Source: Termitomyces sp. T153
Taxonomy: Eukaryota > Basidiomycota > Agaricomycetes > Agaricales > Lyophyllaceae
Length of the DNA: 64,000 nucleotides
Direction: 5' to 3'
Assembly (NCBI GenBank): GCA_018296165.2
Contig: JACKQL020000119.1
Span: 1-64,000, forward strand
Shown: piece after piece, positions 49,901 through 61,782 of the stretch
Layout of the letters: each line of letters starts with the position of its first letter
Position numbering within the stretch: the first letter of the stretch is position 1
Notes under the pieces: model-generated
Seen by the model: only the letters and a program-made list of their open reading frames with translations
Database searches by the model: none
Told to the model about the DNA's origin: nothing
Program-made: the position numbers and the translations under genes

Positions 49901-50172
49901 CACAAAATCGAAAAACTCACCTCAACAACGCTCACACTAATCCTCGCCGAATCAATAAAACTTCTATCAAACCACTCCTTCGCCTTGCGCGCCTCCTCCT
50001 CTGTCTTATACCCCACAAACCCAAACCTCCTCGCCGTCCCATCTTGCCGTCGCGCAACCTTGAAATCAGTCAACGTAACCCCCGGCGCACCGTGTCCCTT
50101 CTGCTCGAAGTGCTCGCGCAACCGCGCGGGCGTGATGTACGTCGGCAGGTTTTTGATGATGAGCCGGGACAT
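46970..50172 (-). CDS. MRD1: multiple RNA-binding domain protein 1 (five RRMs)
   Basis: Binds U3/pre-rRNA in the small-subunit processome and is needed for the early cleavages of 35S pre-rRNA. Six exons close in phase (49921-50172, 49459-49857, 49252-49404, 48301-48573, 47324-48243, 46970-47285), giving 770 residues. RRM1 begins at residue 1 (SRLIIKNLPTYITPARL); an acidic linker follows; RRM2 is split by the repeat intron (SRLFVRNLAFSCTDADL, then KGVAYVTF). RRM3 has TVILVKNIPYGTS, RRM4 ATLYVKNLAFSTT with GYGFIGF, and RRM5 KMIVKNVPFEAT with RGFAFLDF. The C-terminus is basic then acidic. Domain number and order are diagnostic for Mrd1/RBM19. Confidence 0.94.
48574..49251 (-). repeat. 678-nt MRD1 intron built of tandem intron-like units
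   Basis: Between exon 3 (ending ACTCAG) and exon 4 (starting GTCCAC). Three internal AG|GT points occur: CTAACAG|GTAAAT (49053/49052), CCTAG|GTAAAT (48907/48906) and TTTAG|GTAAAT (48739/48738). They divide the intron into 199, 146, 168 and 165 nt, each starting GT and ending AG. The later two units share a near-identical core of more than 80 bases (48631 onward and 48799 onward, 168 apart), and a third, more diverged copy covers about 48,985-49,030. All other introns of this gene are shorter, so the array is exceptional. Confidence 0.85.
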
Positions 50173-50421
50173 CGGTCTGGGGGTTGGGGAGTTTCTACAG
50201 GGGGTTTTGGCGTAAGTATGAGGGATGGAATGGAAGGGAAGAGGGCAGAGGAAAGGGAGGGAAAATACGTACCTTGAGGAAAATTTTGAGGGAGGAAAAA
50301 ATAATGGTTTTTATAATGATGGGCGTGTGCAACTCCGATTCGGTAACATCCGCGACGTGGAAGGGGTCAATTAATTCCACGAATTCTCCAAAGTCCAGAT
50401 TGACCGCGTAGATTCTCTGCT
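50173..50421. promoter_or_regulatory. bidirectional promoter, MRD1 / prefoldin 3
   Basis: Only 249 bases separate the two divergent ATGs (50172 minus, 50422 plus). A purine-rich run (GGGAAGAGGGCAGAGG) near 50,236 is the only compositional feature noticed. Co-expression of the two housekeeping genes would be expected. Confidence 0.5.
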
Positions 50422-51296
50422 ATGTCCTCGAAAACCGTTTTTTCGAACGAGAAGAACCCACGAGGGATTCCAAAAGCCCCATTCGTTGTAAGTTTCGTAG
50501 TTTTCGGTCTGATAGTCGAAGTTGACGCGACCGATCGTGAAGACAAACGTCGAAGAATACCTCGGCGGACCTGACGCAGAGGTCGAGGGGACACTTAAAA
50601 GTTTCCAAGATGCAATAGCGTACGTTTTGTCAGAGACACAAGTAGATCCGATGCTCACGTAGGATAACGAAAGGACAGCAAATACCGATATATGGACAGT
50701 AACTTGACGCAGCGGCGGCAGAGCTTGGAGGAAAAGATTCCGGATATCAGGAAGACGCTTGATATGGTTGAGTTTTTACAGGAACGACGCGTGAGTGTTG
50801 TTATACTCTGGTTTGGAGTTGCACCTTTGACGGCTTGTGGTAGGAAGGCAGGAAAAAGGCTTCTGACGAGGATGTTGAAGATGATCTAGATGATCTGGAC
50901 GACGATAATGATTATCTGAAAAAGCCGCTGAAGACTACGTACGAACTCAACGATACTCTCTTCGCCGAAGCAGAACTGGAAGAGACAGACACAGTGTATC
51001 TCTGGCTCGGTGTACGTCCTAGCCTGTTCCTCAGCTTCTCAACCTGATGCTGATCGTCTCCACAGGCCAACGTAATGCTCTCATACAAAATCCCCGCTGC
51101 AATCACGCTCCTAAAATCCAAACTCGACGCCGCACAGACAAGTCTAGATAATACGATCGAAGATCTAGAGTTTTTGAGGGAACAGCTGACGGTGATGGAA
51201 GTCAATACTGCGCGGGTGTATAATTGGGATGTCAAGCGGAGACGGGAGAGGAGAGAGAGGGAGGAGGCGCAGAAGGGGTCCAAATCGCCGGAGTGA
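50422..51296 (+). CDS. PAC10: prefoldin subunit 3 (Pac10/VBP1 family)
   Basis: An alpha-type subunit of the hexameric prefoldin co-chaperone, which delivers nascent actin and tubulin to the CCT chaperonin. The N-terminal exon encodes KNPRGIPKAPFV, a typical prefoldin-3 start. Later exons contain EYLGGPDAEVEGTLKSFQ, KYRYMDSNLTQRRQSLEEKIPDIRKTLD (first helix) and TDTVYLWLGANVMLSY (beta hairpins). The second long helix, with SLDNTIEDLEFLREQLT and VNTARVYNWDVKRRR, closes the coiled coil. An Asp-rich insertion (DDVEDDLDDLDDD) sits between. Small introns split it into at least five exons. Order and motifs are diagnostic. Confidence 0.92.
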
Positions 51297-52409
51297 TAAA
51301 ACGAGGGGACGCTGTTTACCTTATGTGTCGTTTGCTCTGGACTTGTTGCGCTAATTGTCAATTTATCTTGGTATTGTAGCTTTTGAGGCTCCTTTTCTCG
51401 ACAGGAGCGTTTACTTGAATCTAAAGCCGAAAATGTAGGAGCACATTCTGCTATAGCTAGGTTTGAATTCGAACTACTTCACCAAATTTTCGCTTTCTTG
51501 AAACGATGCTGAAATTGCTGTCGTAATTATTCGGATGTCATAACGTTCGACATAGCTTACAATATTAATTCTAGGCACACATGACAACGGATTTCCCAGC
51601 CACAACCTCAGGTTCATCAACTCTAATTAAATACATCGATGACACGATGGTGATCCCCAAAGACGAGCTAGGAGAGCTAATTCACTCACTCGAAGAGCTC
51701 TTGAGCTTCTTTCGTTGTACGAAAGTGGTCACGGGTGGTCTCCTTAGTGGAAACCACCGAGCGCGTTTTCAGCCTTCCCGGCCGGGAAGTTACGAAGGCC
51801 GAGGTATGTTGACATGAATATCGATCTTTCCTACGCTGCTTGCGACTATCTTCCCATTTCCGAGCAGCGTGCACGAGATCCATCATTCAGTAGGCATCGA
51901 TCTTGCCCAAATCACTGATTGCATTTTCTCTAAATCCGCATTTCCATTATACCTTTCAAACACTAAAAAATTGACAACCAGGAATATATTCTCTACACCA
52001 TCCCTGTACTCGTAGTAAATTGTTTTATGTAAGAGTTTTCGCCGACGCCACCACAGAAAACATTTATATGATGATGGTTGTTCGGCAGCCACGCGGCAGT
52101 GTCGCGTGTTTGCTAAATGGGGGCAAGCTACTTGCCATTCACAACAACGTGCCTCCCTCTTTTCCTCCTCTCCGTATTCTCCCTTATTTGTAACAGCCGG
52201 GCGCTGTTCGCAACAGTGAAGGAGGTGGATACCACCGCTAGTACTGTACTCTCGCTACAACTGCGCCATTATAACGTCGCAACGTAACTGATTCAGGCGT
52301 TCACTGACATATCATATCTGCAGCGCTGTACGTTCCATTTTGGAAAAGGTCGGGTGACAAGTGCTGCTGGATTCTGTGCCTGTGCTCATGCTTTCACTCA
52401 GTCACACGC
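51297..52409. other. intergenic, one doubtful small frame
   Basis: A 78-codon plus-strand frame with an ATG at 51581 (MTTDFPATTSGSS, then acidic) has no recognised domain and may be spurious. No other gene is seen before the Myb-protein ATG. Confidence 0.4.
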
Positions 52410-55400
52410 ATGGCTCCCAGCAAAGAAACGGCTGACAGCACTGCCCAAGTTCCATCGACGTCGACCTTCTCCTTCAAGGCCCCCTTCCCTGCCTCCTCAC
52501 CGAACCTCGCAGTGCCCCCGTCCATCAAGCAGCGTCGTGTCTCTCATGCACTGCCCTCCTCACCGCGGGTCGTGCAGGCCTGGAACTTCCGCGACGACAC
52601 CGGGCTCGACGCGCGCGTGCCTGAGACGGAGAGCATGACCCCCGCGAAGAAGGGGAAGATGAGGAAACTGACCAATGGGGCGGAGAGCGAGCCGTACTTG
52701 GAGAAGAAACAGAGAAAGAAGTGGAGCGACGAGGAGACGCAGATGCTCGTTGCTGGCTGCAATCGTGTATGTTTTCATTCACTTCATTCAGTTCAACGGA
52801 ATTGAACGTGTAGTTCTCGGTTACAGCACGGCGTAGGCAACTGGAAGACTATTCTGAGTGACCCTACTCTCCGATTCGACAACCGCTCCCCTGTCGACCT
52901 CAAAGACCGGTATGTCGGCCCTAATATTTTTTGATGTACGACTTAGCCGTTATGACAGATTTCGCACGTATTTTCCGGACGCATACAAGAGACACTACCC
53001 CAACGCGCGCACACACCTATCTAGCAAAGTCCGCTCGACGCTCCCCGATGGCTCGTCCCTTTTCGAGAAGACCCGCAGCAAGAAGCGCCGACCGTTCACC
53101 GAGGAGGAAGATCGAGCGCTCAAAGCCGGTTATGAGAAGCACGGAACGGTGTGGGCCACCATTGTAAAGGACCCTGTATTCCGTGAGCAAGGACGCCGCT
53201 CGACGGATCTTAGAGACAGATTTAGGAATGCATTTCCTGAGCTGTACCAGGCGGCTGGATATAAGCCTCGTAATTTGTCGAAAAAGAGGCAACTTACGGA
53301 TGAGAAGGCCCTCCCTGTGCGTGCTGCTACTGATGACCAGTTGTCGATGAGCACGACCGGGCCGGTGAGGAGCCGACGACGAGCTCACACCAGTCAAGGC
53401 CTGTTCCGTGGAGGCACTAAGAGTGTCCCACAAAGTACGGCCTGCTCCGAGGATGAAGACAGCTCTGCCGGCGAGGAAGACGGCGAATCTGTATTCAAAA
53501 CACCTCATACCCCTGTATTTGTTGACAACGTTTCCACATCCTCCTCGCGGTCCAAAAAGCTCTTACAATTCCCCCAAGAATCTTTCTCGACCACCGACGA
53601 TGATGAGATGGACATGGTCACCTTTGACCAACTCTCCTCCGATTCTCTCAATATCTCAGACTTCATCTCCAACTCCCAGCCCAACTCACAATATCTCAAC
53701 AACGACATCGACAACCATTCCCAGACCTGGTCTGGTATAAATACACCCACCCACTCACACCACACCTGGTCCACCGCTGCCGGCTCACCAACCTCCTCGC
53801 ATCTCTCCGCAGACTACAACATGAGCGGCTCTTCCTCGCACGCCCACTCACCCGCCCTGCAACGCGGCATGATTGGCAATTCCGCATGGGGCACACAAGA
53901 CTGGTTCTCCGCGAACCCTCGACTCGGCCCAGGCCATAGTAATACCTCGTCCTCTGGATACCCCGCCGACGGTGCCCTCTCTCCCGCGTCCCCGTTCTCC
54001 TTCAGCAATCTCAACCACGGCGTCCTCGACCGCTACGACCTCGTTCCCTCCCTCATGCCACACGACTTCTCGTCAGAAGTCGGCGTGGGCGACACGCACT
54101 CGACGTTCTCGGATGAGATGTTCCCGCCCAGCGGGTTTAGGGGGTTCACCCACCATTCGAGCTATGCTGGGGATCTTATCTTCGGAGCGAGGACGCAGCA
54201 TCCGCACACCAGCAGCTCGAACGCGAATCTGGGATCGGGATCAAACTCGGGATATGTGCAAACGGCATTTGCGGGCGGTGCTGGGGGTGGTGCGAACTTC
54301 AGTGCGTTTGGGACGCCTGGGCTTGGATTGTCGGGGATCTCGCAGTCAGCTGGTATACACCCTATGCAGCTCGCGCTGCCTGGTATCGACGAGATTGAGC
54401 TTACCAGTATCACGCTCGACGACTCTGCGCACGAGGATACGGGTATGGCGCAGGATAGTCCTGTGCCGTCTCCGGACCTCAGGATGGACGGACCACACAA
54501 TGGCACAGAGACACAGCACAGTGTCGAGAAAGATGCCGACGTACAGGAAAAGTTCAGTCTTGATGACCTTGTAGATTTATCAGCGCACGACACGGACGAT
54601 GACCAGGACTTAGAACCACACGCCACGCCGCCGGGCACACCACACATCCAGCGCTCGCGCGGGGTTGGCGCGGGCGTACGTCGAGCCTCAGAGTCGACGT
54701 TCGGGAAGTACCACGAGGCGCCTAATGGTCGGTCAATATCAGTACCTCCGTCCGAAGCACGCGCACAACTCCCCCCGCATTCGCCTCACACACCCGTCCT
54801 CCAACCTACACTCACCACCTCGCCCCGAGCCTCGACGTCCATGCGCCCAAGGCTCTACTTCGGGTCTCAAGACTCACCCGCGTCGTCCCCCGCCGACCAA
54901 GGAGGCGTGTCCGACAAAAGCGTCCTCTCATCCCCCATGCCCCCACCCCGGCCCCCGCCCGCTCTATCTGCAGCGGGCACGACGTACCTCGTCCCCTCGC
55001 TCCCGCCCGAGACGTACACCTGGCGCCCGATGTCACCGGGTGAGATGAGTAATATGAATTTACCGTTTCTTGATCTGCATTATTATGGTGGGAGTGCGGG
55101 TGATGTTGGGGGTGCTGGGGCTGGGACGGGAGGTGGGAATGCGGAGGCGCAGGTGTTGGTCAGGCAGGGGCAGGCGTTGGATTTGGCGCAGGCGTCGGTA
55201 GGTGGGGCCGGTGCGGGTGCGGGGGTGAGGCAGGCTTTGGGTGGTGCGGGGTGTAGGGGTGGGAGTATGCAGGGGGTTGCAAATGGGAGTGTAGGTGCGG
55301 GTAGGGGAGGGAAGGGTGTAGTCCTGGGTAGTGGGGGTGTAGCGGGTGCAAGTGGAAGTGGACTGGGAAGATCGCAGAGCCATCATCGAGGACAGAGTGC

Positions 55401-55476
55401 GGTGTGTCCTCAGGATCTGGTGTTGAGGAATGATAACAAGCGCAAGCGGGCGAGTTGGGATGGGGCGCATGGATGA
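52410..55476 (+). CDS. two-Myb telobox protein, Tay1/Teb1-like
   Basis: Three exons close in phase (52410-52766, 52827-52909, 52959-55476), giving 985 residues. Two Myb/SANT repeats lie at about residues 105-165 (KKWSDEETQMLVAGC, HGVGNWKTIL, PVDLKDRFRTYFP) and 195-260 (RRPFTEEEDRALKAGYEKHG, STDLRDRFRNAFPELY). The third helices VDLKDRFR and TDLRDRFR match the telobox (VDLKDKWR) of double-stranded telomere-repeat binders; tandem telobox Mybs describe basidiomycete/yeast Tay1 and Teb1. The remaining 700 residues are Ser/Pro/His-rich and end in a Gly/Ala-rich low-complexity tail (about 55,080-55,330) encoded by strongly G-rich DNA. Telomere binding is inferred; a transcription-factor role at TTAGGG-like promoter sites is the alternative. 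Confidence 0.82.
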
Positions 55477-55870
55477 TACGAGTAGGTCGGTAGATTAAGG
55501 GACAGTGGTTCTAGTCGCGGTTTTTTGGTCTTGCATGAAGAATATCCTCGTTGATTCGCTTTATCCAGTGGATTTTTACAGTGTCGCTTTGTTCTCATTC
55601 TCGTTTTCAGTTATAGGCATTTGTACATGTCACCAGGTTTTTATTCGCGCTCACTTTATTACTTTTGGCAGTGACAATAGCAATAGAAATTGATCCACCC
55701 ATCTCTTGTTTTTTCTCATGCATTTAGAGTTAGTTGGCCTTTCCTCACTGCGTTACATAAATAAATATCACCTACCTTATAGTTGACTTAACAATAGTCA
55801 TCCGGTTTGTACACGGAATGTGAAGGATAGTTGTTCCCATGATTGCACTGATTGAGTCAAACTCGTCTAC
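55477..55870. other. 3' flank, no gene seen
   Basis: Normal CpG content up to about 55,870, then a drop. Short frames only. Confidence 0.45.
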
Positions 55871-58860
55871 AAGTATTGCTTAACACCATCTTTAGTGCGT
55901 TCCAATCCTGCCCACGGAGCATTCAAAATTCCAAGATATCCTATGAGATTGGTCCCAGTTTCAACCAACCGTTGAGGAATCTGAGATTGGATGCTGAACA
56001 AAGCAGCTTCAGATTCCAGCAGCAAAAACTGGTCCATGCCACCCAATATGGAGATGCTGATGCTCCATGTTATGACTCAGATTGATTCCTTTCATTTGAA
56101 GGGATTTTCTCTGTGATCAGGATACAAGTGAGGGGATGAAAACTTTCAATGGCTGAACTGGACTCACCTTGAAATGATCTCAGTTTGAGGAGCCAGGAGA
56201 TGCTACCTTGGTCATGCAAGAATGCTCTGATGAGCAGAATATCCCACCTCATATGGAATGGAAGCTAATTGATAATCCTCGGAGACTGCACTTAGCCATG
56301 GGAGTTGTGCCTTCTCATATTTGGAGGATTTTGATTGGAGGATTTCAGGCCCACAAATCTGCCTCACCAGCACTTCTCCCGAGTTGACAGTGAGTTGTGG
56401 GCAGAAATGTTGTTTGTCCAACTGGTATTTCTGGATTGTGTGTATCTTGCTGCTCACATCATATCTTATGGGCAGTTTACAAGGGGTTCAGTGTAAAGCA
56501 ATGCAGGATTTGAATATTAATTGGTCGTGCTGTGACAGTCTGCAAAGCTCTATTGTATGTAGCACTATGTTGACCTAAATTCTAGTAAGGCTTTTCTGGG
56601 AAGACCAACTTGACTGACTGAAAGCTTCTCTTGGTGTGGTGGGTGGGTGCAAAAAGGCAATAGATCTTGCAATATGGCGTGCTGACAATGGCAGGGGCAG
56701 ATACAGAGTAAAAAGTATACATGTCTGACTTGATGCTATCCTCATTTTGGATCACATCTCGGACTTGGACTCAGATAAGATAACATTGGAATGATGTCAT
56801 GAATCCCTCAAGTTGTTTTGAATTTTATTTGTGAGACCAACCTTGATCTCTTTCACTGGTCAATAGTGGCCCCTAGTGCTCTCTTCACTCAGAGGTGAAC
56901 AACTGATATCTTGCTAAAATGCAACTTGCCTTGGAGCCCAATCATTCTGCAGTGTCAGCAATCAATTGGACTTGAGACCTTTGCTCTTTTGTCGAAGTCA
57001 TGACAATATTATCATGTCTTCTGGAAGCCAAGACAAAAACTCATATGACTCAGAGACTTCACCCGTTGTATCTCAAATCTTTCAGTAAGAGATCTTTGAT
57101 CAGCCACTGTTTCCACTCCCTGGAAGGTTTCCAAATATTCAGAAAAATTGTTCCTCTCACAGAGAATAGCACATTCTTAAGCTGCTTTTTCAATTTGTCC
57201 ATCCCTGAAGGCCACCTGACATGAATTCTTTGGATTTAAAGAATGTTTTTCCTCTTGCTGAGGCTGCTGAAAAGTATGAGATCTTATTTGCAATGTATTT
57301 CTACAGCAACCATCTCAAATATGTTTTGTCAAAGACTAGACTGAGTGGCATATGCAATCTGATGCTGCTAATTTTCACAGGATTTCTGCCCAACTATGGC
57401 TTGGATATTATCAGTTTTGTGGGAAAGCACAACTATCCTGACCATGATTGGAATAGTGGCACCCCTCATTTGCTAAAATAGTCAGTGTGCTTCCCAGCAG
57501 ATACTTTATAGGCTGGGTGAGGTTTCAAAACCAATGGACTATCTCTTTGAATCTAAGTTTCAATTTGAGGTACTCTATCAAGAGCAATTGGATAATGTTT
57601 GCTAGCATGTTGAATGATCTGCACAGGATTCATTGAGCAAAATTCCTATTCTCTCTTGTCTGAGTCATCATAATCATCAATCAGCAAAAAACATCCTTGC
57701 TTGTCGACTGTCTTGGAGATCAAGCCTCCCTCGAAGATCTTTATCACGAAATAATGAAATGGAGTGTTACATTGTGATGTGTTTCGAAGCATTATCAATG
57801 TATGTGTGAGTGAGATTGAATGGGATATATTGAAGATTCAGAAGTACTTGGAATTTCTCTGATTGTACAAAGTGGATGACTTGTTCTAGAAGTAATTCAC
57901 TGTGTCAATTGCCAATATCTTTGTAAATTTGTAGAATCTTATTGAAAGTAATGCATCACATCAGTAAACCAGGGCCTGCTGGGCAACATTATGACTTTTC
58001 ATGGGAAACTAGCTAGCTGCAACAGATTCCTGGTCTGTTTAACTAACAATGCAAACAGCATGGTCTGAGGATCCAACACCAGAGAAAACTCACTTGATTG
58101 GGATTGTTTGGCTCAATCCTGCTCATATCTGCTTAACCGACTTTTCTCTGGGATTCAACACTCAGTCAAGGTCAATCATAGCACAAGCTGCAGTACAGCT
58201 TATAAATTCAGATCTATGAATCCCCCTTGATCATTGTTTGTACAGATATTGTTCATCAAGTTGAGAGTTTTCCTGGCATAATCCCACACAAACTATTTGT
58301 ACACTGTCAGAGCAACAGACAGCACACCAGTTATTGAAACTCACAAAGTGATTGGCACCACAAAGCAGCTTGAAAAAATCTCATTTGACCATTGCTTGAG
58401 ATACCACAAATTGTAGATACAGAGCCATATGGTGGCCCCTATCCACATGTAACAAAAGTCAGGTTTCCCCCCATTCTTCTCAGACATGAGAGTTGAAGAG
58501 AAATTTGTTGGTCTATGCCCTGAGAGATGAAAATCCAGTGAAATTAACAGGTTGTCATACTCCAAGTTAACAGTCAAGCTCGGAGTCAATTCTACAATAG
58601 CTCAGCTGGAGTCATGGTCTGTAGAGTAGGCTGTTTCAATGTATCCTCGTCATGTAGTGAAAGTCAAAGGTTTGAAATTCCCTGATGGTCTTCATACTTG
58701 TAGAAATCCATTTTTTGAAAGCTAAGGCTCTGTTCTGAAGAAAGTTTCTCATCAAGGAGTGGGATAGCTCCATCAGGAGGATTATAAATGTCAAAAGAAG
58801 GTAGAGATGTCATTTAGACATAGCATTTAGATATTTAAACAAGCAGTACCCAATAGAATG
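55870..58860. repeat. second CpG-depleted block
   Basis: CG dinucleotides are much rarer than in flanking genes (roughly one per 150-200 bases by eye) and AT content rises. It contains a BTB relic and the 3' half of the duplicated hydrolase, and no intact gene. The right edge falls inside the hydrolase pseudogene at about 58,860. Confidence 0.75.
57000..57490 (+). pseudogene. BTB/POZ-domain protein relic
   Basis: The segment LDLKNVFPLAEAAEKYEI (about 57,230-57,285) followed by a variable helix and FVGKHNYPD (about 57,416-57,442) matches the C-terminal half of Agaricomycete BTB proteins, where LAEAAEKYEV and AA(K/R)HGYPD recur. Upstream, VPLTENSTFL followed by SIPEGH resembles the 'L.D....L..LL.FIYP' core of BTB. 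Stops separate the parts and the block is CpG-poor, so it is a relic. No function is assignable. Confidence 0.5.
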
Positions 58861-59354
58861 AAAGTCTTAATGGATTCGTTCAACCTTGTTGAACATCGTT
58901 GGACAAGGTATTGATGGAACACAATGATATCACGAGGGTGGTTCCCAATGACCAGCCTGCAACAGCGACTTGTCCTGGCAGTAAGAACTCCTGGATGAGG
59001 CCATCAACCGGGAGGACAATTAGATTTCTCCGGTCCATTAAGAAACTCTTCCGTTCTTCAAAGGAGCCCTTGCAAAGCACTCGTTCGTCGTCACTTTAGG
59101 GAGTGGTCTCACGATACTCTCGCTGATTGATAGCTATAATTCTCAGCTGTCTAGGACCGGCAAAATTTCACAAGTTGTTGAAAGATGCCTAAGAAATATT
59201 ATAAACAGAAGTGATGAGTGGAACTTTACACACTTACCACTGCCACTGTGAAAAGTATCCCCATGGAAGAAGATGATGGTCATATATGTAGACTGAGAAG
59301 GAGGTCTGCCATGTAGTAGAATGTTATATCGTTGCTGACGGTAATGGAAGGCAT
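58250..59354 (-). pseudogene. duplicate alpha/beta hydrolase, broken
   Basis: DNA-level copy of the gene at 60582-61782, keeping exon 1 (MPSITVSNDITFYY at 59354), the first intron position, the nucleophile elbow AGWSLGT (about 58,955) and, further on, the MTP..L..DYDNLL and WYLKQWSNEIF parts. Exon 1 is frameshifted after ITFYY (an ACTACATGG insertion relative to the intact gene), exon 2 has an extra base and a TAG, and the segment below about 58,860 has lost most of its CpGs. Introns are retained, so it arose by segmental duplication, not retrotransposition. Confidence 0.85.
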
Positions 59355-59399
59355 GATGAGGGTACCCACAAGTGACCAAGCCAGATGTAACTTGATGTA

Positions 59400-60581
59400 G
59401 TTTTTATCTAGTTCAGGCTCTTTGTATTATTCGGCGGAAGCAACGGCTGCCCTAAGGAAAAACCCTATTGGAAAGAAAGTTGGAATCTATGAAGACGATG
59501 TAGACTAGCTTCATTTGGTGATTTTCTCGGCTCGAACACAAGTCAGGACTATACGCCCCGAAATCACCAAACATGTGTAGATGAGTACAGCGTAAGTTGC
59601 TTGTGTGTTCTCCCTTTCAGCATACCCGGAACAAGCACAGTAGTAGGGCTTTCCGGTCTCCAAGTCCTGACCAAGTTTACATATCTGCTTATACAATTTT
59701 CAGCAAAAAAGGTCGTAGGTCGTTGAGTTACTCAACATAGGAGCTGGGAGTGTGACATGCCAGTAGTAAAGTCATTCGTGTGTATCCCAAGGCGGTCAAA
59801 GAGTTATGTGATTATATCGGGTTTTACGCTTGTGCTGGCTAGCGCTGGTGGCAAGTGGTGAAATCAAAAAACTGCGTCTATCCGGCACGTGGAGTCCGAG
59901 TCCGTCCGGCTGTCTTGATGCTCAGCGCTGCCGCACTTGCCGATTTGGTTGGTTCGACGTTCGCCTCAACCCCGGCACGGTGGGAAACACTTATATTTCT
60001 CAGTCATATCTTAGCCTAAGGTTTAACATTCTGGAGACACCAGTGTGATTGTACAATATGCTGCAAGGTGGAGCTCATATACCCGGGCCGGAGATGGTCT
60101 TAAATCGGAGATACAACCACGCCACGGTGCCACTTCTTAAATTCTCTTGGTTACAAGTATCCTCAACGATTCTTATGGTTGTTGCGCGTCTTCCAAAATG
60201 TTAAATGATAGTATAGCTCTGATTTTTATGGAGATATCTAGATCGTATTCGTTCGGAAAGCCCTGGATCATTAACTTTCCATTGGCGATGCGTTCTACCT
60301 CATATTCCATACTTGTGTTGGATTCACTCTACACAAGTACTCTTCCATCAACTAGCTTCTAGATATTACGAAAGTCGGCATAATTAATGTTGCGCTCATT
60401 CAATACTTAGTGTGAACGGAGCCGTCTTACGAGGGAATAACAACAACTCACACAATACTACGCCACGGTAGGCCTAATATGAAAGCGTGTGGATCGAAAG
60501 ATATATTACAATCTCAGTTGTAGAGTCGTAGTAAACTGCTGCAAGTAGGACTGAGTAACTACACTGCAGCCTAGAAGTTAC
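59400..60581. other. no supported gene
   Basis: Short frames on both strands (for example 59511-59696 minus, 60147-60362 plus) have no domain. It separates the two hydrolase copies. Confidence 0.45.
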
Positions 60582-61782
60582 CTAGAATCCCAACTCTTTA
60601 GAGACTTCTCGATTGTCCCGAGTACAGATGTCTTTCAGTAAATCTAGAGTTCTTTCGGGACAGTCCCACATAGGCTATGCGAGTGAAAGATTAGTAATGG
60701 ATGACATACACCCTGCTAAAACTTACGAAATGATTGACATCACAGAGGGACTTGACAAATATCTCGTTTGAGTCTTGCTTCTTCTCCTCAAGGTACCATG
60801 ACGCATAGATGCAGGTCCATACGCTTGCTTCTCCATACAGGCACCAGACATCAAGCTTCCCCCATGCTTTTCTGATTTGGGAGTCGAAGAGGAGAGTGTT
60901 GGTCTGTGCCTCGAGAAGGGTAACAAAATCTGATACAACCAATAGAGTCTCGCACTTCAAGTCAGCCGTAAGGCTCGCAGTCGATTCCAGCTCAGCTGGT
61001 GTCATGGTTTGCGTCGTAGGCTGTCTCAATAGATCGTAACCACACGATGAGAGTTGGAGCTCTGTGATGTCCCGTGACGAAAGGTCTCCATGCTGATAAT
61101 AGGAAGAGACCCATTTCTCAAAAGCGGAAACCGCTTGTTCTGGAACAAGTTTGTCGTCGTAGAGGGGATTATATCCGCTTGGAGGGGTCGGAATGCCAAG
61201 AGGATAAGTAGCCGTTTCTAGTCGAGGTCTCAATCGAACATCGATTCTATACATCTGAGTAACGTGTCTTACCTAAAAGAACGAAAGTCTTGACGTATTT
61301 CTTCAACCTTTGCTGAACACCATCGGACAGCCTGCTGATAGAACAATACACTGATAACAGCAGTGCAGTACCCAGCGACCAGCCTACCATAGCAACTTGT
61401 CCTGGCAGGGAAAATTGTCGAATGAGGCCATCGACAGCGAGGGCGATCAAGCTTCCCTGCTCTTGCAAGAAGCTCTGACGCTCTTCAAAGGAGCCTTCAA
61501 TCACCACTCGGCGCTCGTCCTCGGTGTAGGGAGTGGTCCCAGGATATTCTCGCCGATTAATAGCTATAGTCCTCAGCTGTCTAGAACCGGCGAAGTTCGC
61601 AAGTCGCTGGAAGATTCCTGAGATAATTAAGCGGGAAAGATGGGCGTAGGTGCAGCTTTACACCTACCGCTGTGGAAAGTGTGTCCATGAAGGAAGAAAA
61701 CTGTTGTGTACGTAGACTCTGAAGGGGGACCACTGTCTGTGTAGTAAAATGTGATATCGTTAACGACGGCGATAGAAGGCAT
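60582..61782 (-). CDS. alpha/beta hydrolase, intact
   Basis: Four exons close in phase (61668-61782, 61273-61617, 60727-61217, 60582-60674), giving 347 residues; introns are 50, 55 and 52 nt. The N-terminus has a beta strand ending FFLHGHTFHSG (oxyanion HG), then a nucleophile elbow VGWSLGTALLL with the Ser in GxSxG, and a lid rich in Pro/Gly (LGIPTPPSGYNPLYD). The C-terminal DVNHF supplies the catalytic His before the last exon, and an acid is expected around DVWCLYGEA. It is typical of a large Agaricomycete hydrolase expansion of unknown substrate; esterase or epoxide-hydrolase-like chemistry is possible. A broken duplicate lies 2.4 kb away. Confidence 0.85.

Noticed and set aside
49723..50277. 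184-codon plus-strand frame rich in Arg and Leu
   Set aside because: It lies antisense to the MRD1 first exons, which encode an unmistakable RRM with correct splicing.
53873..54574. 233-codon frame rich in Ser and Arg inside the Myb gene
   Set aside because: Out-of-frame reading of a GC-rich exon; the in-frame protein continues without interruption for 839 codons.
55060..55470. 136-codon Pro/Thr-rich minus-strand frame
   Set aside because: Reverse shadow of the Gly/Ala low-complexity tail of the Myb protein; compositional artefact.
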